This document shows, piece by piece, positions 27,906 through 33,996 of a stretch of 33,996 nt of DNA (position 1 is its first letter; each line of letters begins with the position of its first letter). Location: the NCBI GenBank assembly GCA_030407315.1, contig JALQPE010000353.1, positions 1 through 33,996 of the forward strand, given 5' to 3'. The notes beneath the pieces were generated by a model. The model made no database searches, was not told the origin of the DNA, and saw only the letters and a list, made by a program, of their open reading frames with translations. A program made the position numbers and the translations under genes. The stretch comes from Asparagopsis taxiformis (taxonomy: Eukaryota; Rhodophyta; Florideophyceae; Bonnemaisoniales; Bonnemaisoniaceae).

Positions 27906-30783
27906 TTATCGCGCACTAGGTGCATCCCAGTAGTTGACTGTTTCGATAGCATCCGCCAATTCTTCTTCGTCACTTAAAAGGTAGAGATGAGAACGAACCG
28001 GAAGACCATATGTTAGGCGATTTCCGCTGAACTACTGAATCCTTTGCCTCCATGGTAGAAGTCACCACGACCGATGAACAGAGAATACGGTGGCACGTAG
28101 ATGTCCATAACAGGCGTCTTGTACTTCTCAGCGTCTGCACGCGTCAAACAGACGTGGCTGAAATACGCTCCACGAAGCCAGAACCCATCAGCCGCGCTTG
28201 CCATCAGAAAGTACGATCTTCCAGGTGGGAAATCGGAATCATTGATGACCACCGGTAGGTCTGTGTGCAAGTCTTGATCTGGGCACCATCAGAGGTCAGC
28301 AAAAGACGTAAACCGGTTTTAGGAAAGGCCACAGCTCATGGATCCCTAGGCCCAAGTACATTAGCTCGGCACAGATTGCTTTGCCGACCTCGAGAATCAT
28401 CTTGTTCTTGAATTGATGTTCATCCATCTGCTCGAGATCGTCGCAAATCTTCTTCCTTGATATAGAGAACCTTCCCAAACGAGAGGCCTGTTGCTCTGCC
28501 GTTACCTCACCCTTGTTTCGAATCTGATGCCAGGGATCATTGGAACTGTCTTCAGCAGAAGAATGAACAGGTTTGAACTTCTGGCGCGTAGAACGTGAAC
28601 AGTTCATGTGCTGCGTTGCCCACAGTCGAAGAACGGAAGATACCACTGAGTACATGGGCACCCAAGAGATTGAGAGTTGACCTAGCTGTTGCAAAGAACT
28701 TCTCTGCACAGCAAGCGACCACTGCACGCTATACAATTCATATCGGCAGCAGCTGCACTCAAAATCTCCTGTCGGATTGTTTCGTACAGCTTGCTGTCGA
28801 TATAGTACTTGACCCTAGAGTCTGACGGTATGGTGTTCGGAGAATATCCATAATCCGTTCATCGACTACCTGTCGGGGAGGGGATTTTTTTGCTCATCGC
28901 TGAACAATGGAATCTCCTCGGTTGAACGTTTCACCGTACGGTTAACTTCCAGTCTTCTGCGCTTCGGAAGGGGCTCTTCGGACTCTTCTTCTACCTCCGA
29001 CTCTGCCTGACTGTCGCCGCCAACCGTCCGTTAGACTCTCCGTTCTCTGCCGTTTCGACCTGCGAAGTGTCTCGACTGGCTCATTCACCGCAAGCGGTGG
29101 TGCATTGAGAGGGAGACGGAGGAGAACAGATCCCAATTGCTTCTCAGAACCTGCCACAGTGGCATCAGGGTTCCTTGAGCCTGCTCAACTGCAGGAACGG
29201 AAGCGGCAGGAGGAGGGGTAGCAGGAGGGGTGGAAGGGGCGGGAAACGGAAGTGGCAGGAGGAGGAGGGGGTAGTAGGAGCAGGAGTAGAAGGGGTAGAA
29301 GGGGTAGAAGGGTTAGAAGGAGTAGAAGGAGTTAGAATGAGCACGAGGAGCAGGAGGGGTAGAAGGAGGAGGGAGGGTAGGACCAGAACGGGTAGAAGGG
29401 GTAGAAGGCTCATCTGATTGGGGCGTAGATGGCTTCGGCGCATCTTCAGATGGCTGTTCATTGTGAACAATGACCCTTTGGTCTTCTTCCATGTCCACAA
29501 CGCCCGGGAAAGCGAAGCTGCTCATACATTTCGTCGGAGACGAGAGCATGCTTCGTACCGCTGTTGTCGTCGGTATTGAAGTGCAGGAGGGTCTCAGCGA
29601 TACTGTTCGCAATGACAGTCTCCTTTCCTGACCCAGTGTTCTTGAGCTCGGAATAGAAATGTTCGAGCGGAGGCTCCATCATTTGTGAGCAGCAACCGGC
29701 TCGGACATTGAACACTTCAATCAAAACACGAACGAAAGGATTACCAAATCCTCTTGTCGTCCTGCTCAACTGACGCAGATCTCGCATGCGTGTCCAGAGA
29801 GCTGTTATGAGCAAGATGTGAACCTTTGCTGATACTCCGAGCCGCGACGGAAGTCTGCCATGAAAACGAGATCCATGTTGCAGCCATACATGTCTACGGA
29901 CTGCTTGAAGACATCGTCGTTGATGTCACGGCCTTCTTAACGGCCCTTTCCTGTTCCGCAGCGAGAATTTCCTTGGTGAACATGCTCGGTACGGAACTCC
30001 AGAACTCAAGCGCTTTGTTGTTCACAGTCCGGAAGCCTTTCGCAGCAGTCACGTGCTTGTTGATGGCTTGGTAGCCCAGTTTCGATATCGACAACTGGCT
30101 GTCCATGATGACCTGAATGCACTTCCGATTCGGTTCACCCAGCATGTCCTTGGTCGTGAGCAGTTGGACCACAGAACACACTCGGTCTGCCAAAGAAACA
30201 AGGGCAACATCATGCGTGAGTGTGTTTGCTTGAATGGACAGCCCGAGTACTTCAAAAGGTGTGAAGTACTCATCGGAAACTTCTTCTGTCCCTGGGCGCC
30301 TGATCAAAGCCACATCGATGTTCCTGAATGAAGCAGCATACGGATGTTGCCCTTCCGGGTCTTCACGAATGCACTTCTGGAGAGCCGCAACGCGATGGCC
30401 ACCATCGATGTAAAACGTTTGAAGGGTGGGGGTTGTGCTGCCTTCACTGGGAAGGAGCATTTTGCAGGCAAGGATTCGGGAGATTGAGGAGGTGAATCCT
30501 TCCCTCAGGAACTTCTCCTTCAGCTCAAGCACTCTCCCTTCCCTAATATGACGAGAGAATAGGGGGGGTCTGTGCAAATCCAAGGGAGACAGCCTGTGGT
30601 CAGCTTTGGGACAGTCTGACAACTGAACCTCGGCGGTGACAGAGTTATCGTGACCAGGGCTGCGAGAAGGGGCGCGAGAGCGAGAAGGGGCGCGAGAGCG
30701 AGGCGCGAGAGCGGAGGCCCGACCGCGAGTCGAAGCGCGAGCAGGGGGGGGGCAGAGGGTTTGGAGCGAGTGCGAGGAGCCAT
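27906..30783 (-). pseudogene. ParB-like / 2OG-Fe(II) oxygenase pseudogene C (beta type)
   Basis: The full gene is traceable on the minus strand from an ATG at 30783 to a stop at 27906. The ParB part is well kept (FYIDGGHRVAAL, about 30400-30420), as is the following helical region (LTHDVALVSLADRVCSVV). Frame changes occur near a run of nine G (30744-30752), near 29900, near 29500, in the middle region and near 28020. Other recognisable blocks are VDMYGCNMDL (about 29880), LFSDEQKNPLPD (about 28890-28920), MHTDLPV (28250-28270), DFYHGGKGF (28030-28056) and PVRSHLYLL (about 27980-28000). The oxygenase signature residues all survive, although in different frames. Sequence details (MHTD, FSHVCL, EKY..PV, ...VNYW near the end) group it with copy B. 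Decay looks mild, so some breaks could be assembly errors. Confidence 0.83.
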
Positions 30784-31257
30784 TGAAGGATGAGGGAAAG
30801 CAGGAATGGAGAGAAGCTTGATTGAGTGTACGACCCCGATAACGACGATACAGAGACGATAAGATAGATTTATTTCGCTACTGCAGTCTGATAAAGGATC
30901 AAACGTGAACAATCCGTTTCAACTCTGATTTCAATTTTTTGTTTATTTCTAGACCACTTGACTCAGATCAAGAGTAATACTCGAAATTCAGTTAATTTCT
31001 GCGGCCAAATACAATCGCTATACGACGAGTTCACCATACTCAAAGTGGCTAAACAGGTACGAGTTGGTCATGGTGATTACCCCAAAACCACTCAAGTAAT
31101 AACACATAATGCTGAAGTCACATACTTTCCCAGCATTTTGCACCAAACTCGTGGAGCTGATGCGTACATACCAAATGCATCTGTATTCAACATGAACCAC
31201 GAATAAGTGGGCTTCGGCCAATGAGTGCCCTGCCACTGCCACCTGGCTTGAGAAACT
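30784..31257. other. Gene-free region upstream of pseudogene C
   Basis: It holds the former promoter of pseudogene C at its left end, with a pyrimidine-rich leader on the minus strand. Nothing else is recognised until the family 3 array. Confidence 0.35.
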
Positions 31258-31515
31258 AGGAATAATACCCGGTATTATTTTGGCCTCCCAAAAGCCAGGT
31301 GCACCAACGCCATTGGCGACGGTTGTCCAGAATTACCTCGGCCAATGGGGTTGGTGCACTTGGTCTATACCGACCCAAAAATAATAACCCGGTATTTATT
31401 TTGGCCTCCCAAACGCCAGGTGCACCAACGCCATTGGCTGAGGTTATCCGGAGTACCCCAGGCAATGGGGTTGGTGCACTTGGTCTACACCCACCCAACT
31501 TTATACCCGGGCAGA
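31258..31515. repeat. Palindrome array, family 3 (about 119-bp period)
   Basis: ACC(C)GG centres lie at 31270, 31390 and 31508 (intervals 120 and 118). The first is a perfect AATAATACC-C-GGTATTATT palindrome; the later two are diverged. Between them are longer inverted repeats with GGTGCACCAACGCCATTGGC on one side and GCCAATGGGGTTGGTGCAC on the other. The CATTGGC/GCCAATG pair is shared with family 2, so families 2 and 3 are related. Confidence 0.8.
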
Positions 31516-31826
31516 CTCCTGTTCTCAGGAACTGAAAATTTTACCGGGGATAGTGAACGATGTAATATAATACCAGGTTTACTATCTGCTATCGTTTCTT
31601 GCATCTACTGAAGAGGTTTAGAATTTGCAGCTCCTGTAGGTAGAGCTTTCTGTGGAGAATAGCTTTCTGCATGTGGTGTTTGTTACATTTGTGAAGTTGA
31701 TCTGACTATATAAAGAATCCATGCAGTATCTTCTTTTATCATGTTCTATTGGAATTGTGTTTATTACTCTACGGATTCATACCCAACTAAGGCTTCAACA
31801 CGGCTGGACAGATGCCCTTCATCACT
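31516..31826. other. Gene-free region between array and pseudogene D
   Basis: A decayed TTTTACCGGGGATAG and an ATAATACCAGG suggest further degraded palindromes near 31537-31580. Otherwise nothing is recognised. Confidence 0.35.
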
Positions 31827-33996
31827 TCAATTTCGAATTGCCCTCCCAATGTCCAACGACATATTCTCCTTCTTCACTTTGATGCTGCTCAGTTTGAGGA
31901 ATATGTGAGATCGGATCGGGAAACTTGTATTGAAGACCCTTATTGCTCTCAAATCCTTCCTCGTGGTGATAAACACCCCTCGGCAGACAAGAACAGAATA
32001 TGGTGGTACTTCACACCTCTTCATTGGAACTCTGTATAACTCTCTGTTGGGATGGGATAAACAGACATGACTGTAGGGTGCAAGCACGAGGCCGAATCCA
32101 TCTGCGCCGCTTGACATCATGAAGTAGGATGGCGGAGAAGGGGGACTGTTAACTTCATCGATTCCCACTTCATAGTCTGTATGTCCAGCACGAGGTTTAG
32201 TCCGCTCTCCAGTCAGCACTAAAGTAGTTCCAGTGCTGGGGAAGGCCATCGGGTCCTTCCCACTAGTCCTCAATTCCAAACCTTCCGCACAAATACCTAG
32301 ACCGAGCTCACACAATCATCTTCTTCCGATAGAGATTATTATTGTTATCCTCGAGGTCATCACATAAGCTCTTCCGCTTTGTTATAAAGATTCCTCTGCC
32401 CTTCTCACCTTCTTCATCAGAGTTTTTCCCATCCATCATAGCCATGCACCACGGTGTCCAGTCCGGATCTCTGCGGGTGTCACCGGATTCAGAGTTCTTC
32501 TTGGCATCCTCGAGACGTTCCTCAAACAACGCAGAAAAATGAAGGAGCAGTTCGTGGATCGCATCTGCAGTAGTAGAAGACTTGAATATTCCGTCCAGAA
32601 TTGTAAACCCAACCAAGTCTATTTCATTTCGTTTCTCTCGGAAATAAGCCCTCGAGAGAAACTCAGCGGAAACATTTGTGCCGAATAGGCACTCGCTGCT
32701 GCTTCAGCGACCTCGGCTCGAAGCGTATCGACCAGTTTCCCATTCACATAGTATTTCATTCGACTGTCGGGATGAATGATAACAGGCAGTTTCGCGTCTA
32801 TACCTTCCTCCACATCTTTGTCAGGGACATCATTTTGTTGCCTGTCCGAATACTGACCTCCTTGAACCGCGTGGACTGCAGCGTCTTTGCCGGATTGCAA
32901 TTTGCGTCTTCACGCATCTTTTGCTTCTTCTTCTGCCGCGGCCTGCTGGTATCCTCTCCCACCAGGTCAATAACCTCTTGAGGGGTGACATCCACCAATT
33001 TCCGTTTGGATCGTAGAATCATTGGCGGCGTCTCCGTATTCCTCGGCTTTGCCTTTAAGGGCACGAAACCACTGCTGTGCTTGGCTTTCATCAACTTCCT
33101 AGGCGTAGAATGGTAACAGGTGTTTCCGTGTCCTCCAGCTCAGGTAAAACAGGTAGGCCGACATCCGCTGTAGATAACATAGCGTCTCCAGTGCCATCAC
33201 CCTGATTTCGTACACCTTTCATCGGGTCCTCCGTTGTCCTTCCAGAAGAATGTTCGGGACATTCTTCGCGGACATCTTTCGTTCCAGACCCATCGCTCTT
33301 CCTAGATTCAGGACCTCCTTCACCATCTCGACCAGTTCTTGGATGACCAACTGACATATTCGCCGGCGACTTTCCACCCTGCTCTGGTCTGAGCGTGGCA
33401 CTTCCGGCTGCCACTGGGCTAGGTGATTGTTGCAGGTCATTTTCATCACCGTGGTTCATTTCTTCCTCGATTTGCACCAGTGGTTCAAGCTCTTGAGTTC
33501 TACGTTCTCTGCAACACATCCCCAACTTCACAATCTCCAGGTTTCGAAGAATTGTTCTCGGTAGGCGCAGTAGGCACTGCGCGGTCCTTGTAACCTGCTT
33601 TGCGCTTTCGGAATCTGCCGCTTTCCCTGTCGCCTCTTCACCAACCTGTGTTGCAGCACGACCTCAGCGTTAACACGATCCGATATTTCCAGACTGCCTG
33701 TGTCTGCTGTTGGGTAAGTACATTTGGACTCTGTACCACGTCCGAGCGATCAATGGCAGCATTTGAAGTATCACCATACGATGCGGATTGTTGTCGTGGT
33801 TGAGTTGCAGTATTCCCTTCCAAGGATTTTTCGCCTAGTCCGCCTTTCCTGCACACCTATTTCAGGCGCGACGGAATGGTCGAGAGAGTCATCCGATAGA
33901 ATTGGGCCGTTGAAAACCACATAAACGGATTTCTTTCATCATAGACCGCGTCAATGCTGCACGTATACCTCTCCCAGTTGGTGCGTCGGAAGGATT
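31827..33996 (-). pseudogene. ParB-like / 2OG-Fe(II) oxygenase pseudogene D (alpha type), cut by window edge
   Basis: The linker and oxygenase half of the family is visible; any ParB part lies beyond the window. Pieces in different frames include a Ser/Glu-rich linker (33091-33531), a basic patch with RPRQKKKQKMR (about 32920-32955), the block LPVIIHPDSRMKYY (about 32750-32790), LDGIFKSSTTADAIHELLLHFS (about 32540-32600), GHTDYEV (about 32165-32190) and PPSYFMMSSGADGF (about 32095-32140). At least five frame changes are present. The distal catalytic His sits in a VYHHEEGF stretch near 31960-31990 that is out of frame with its upstream part, with the preceding Asp apparently lost. The GHTD, MMSSGADGF and APYSHVCL details group it with copy A. 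Confidence 0.83.

Noticed and set aside
29165..29417. Gly/Arg- or Ser/Pro/Thr-rich frames in pseudogene C
   Set aside because: They arise from a simple AGAAGGGGT-type repeat in the old linker region.
31827..33996. Intron-containing functional gene in place of pseudogene D
   Set aside because: Frame changes are small shifts without splice signals, and the intact relatives have no introns at these positions.

Overview
This looks like nuclear DNA from an intron-poor eukaryote. The evidence is a SET domain, decayed histone-like sequence, a KDZ/Plavaka-like DDE transposase, start codons in Kozak-like contexts (A or G at -3 and often G at +4), no Shine-Dalgarno sites, and 1,000+ codon open frames without introns. 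I cannot name the species. An alga, perhaps a red macroalga, would fit the compact intron-poor genes, but that is inference.

Layout. The left edge (1-330) has decayed sequence resembling histone H4 followed by the end of H2B. A 453-aa unknown protein (743-2104, minus) is divergent from a 1,155-aa fusion (2618-6085, plus) that joins a ParB-like domain, a beta-class DNA amino-methyltransferase and a SET domain. Next come two minus-strand genes that each fuse a ParB-like domain to a C-terminal 2-oxoglutarate/Fe(II) oxygenase: copy A (8142-11788, split by one frameshift) and copy B (13365-16625, intact). A 1,267-aa transposase-like gene follows (17961-21764, minus). The middle (21765-23576) lacks clear genes but holds a 141-bp hairpin inside what may be a spliced non-coding transcript. 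From 24470 to the right edge lies a second, decayed cassette: a methyltransferase-SET pseudogene without its ParB domain (plus), then two ParB-oxygenase pseudogenes, C and D (minus). C resembles B and D resembles A.

Every gap between cassette genes is filled with arrays of palindromes. Between 6361 and 17839 there are 17 copies of a 37-bp palindrome with one unpaired central base. They alternate with short ACC(C/G)GGT-centred palindromes in units of about 112 or 140 bp, and four of the five arrays are bounded by 36-bp inverted termini. In the decayed cassette the same gaps hold unrelated palindromes: a 35-bp tandem array, a second array with the same period of about 112 bp, and a third with a period near 119 bp.

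Working model (inference). This is a mobile or selfish cassette that carries its own epigenetic machinery: a DNA-methylating and possibly protein-methylating enzyme, a pair of oxygenases that may remove or oxidise marks, and a transposase. The ParB-like domains shared by writer and oxygenases may bring them to the palindromic arrays, much as bacterial ParB binds parS. The modified base, the oxygenase substrate and any ParB-array contact cannot be read from sequence.
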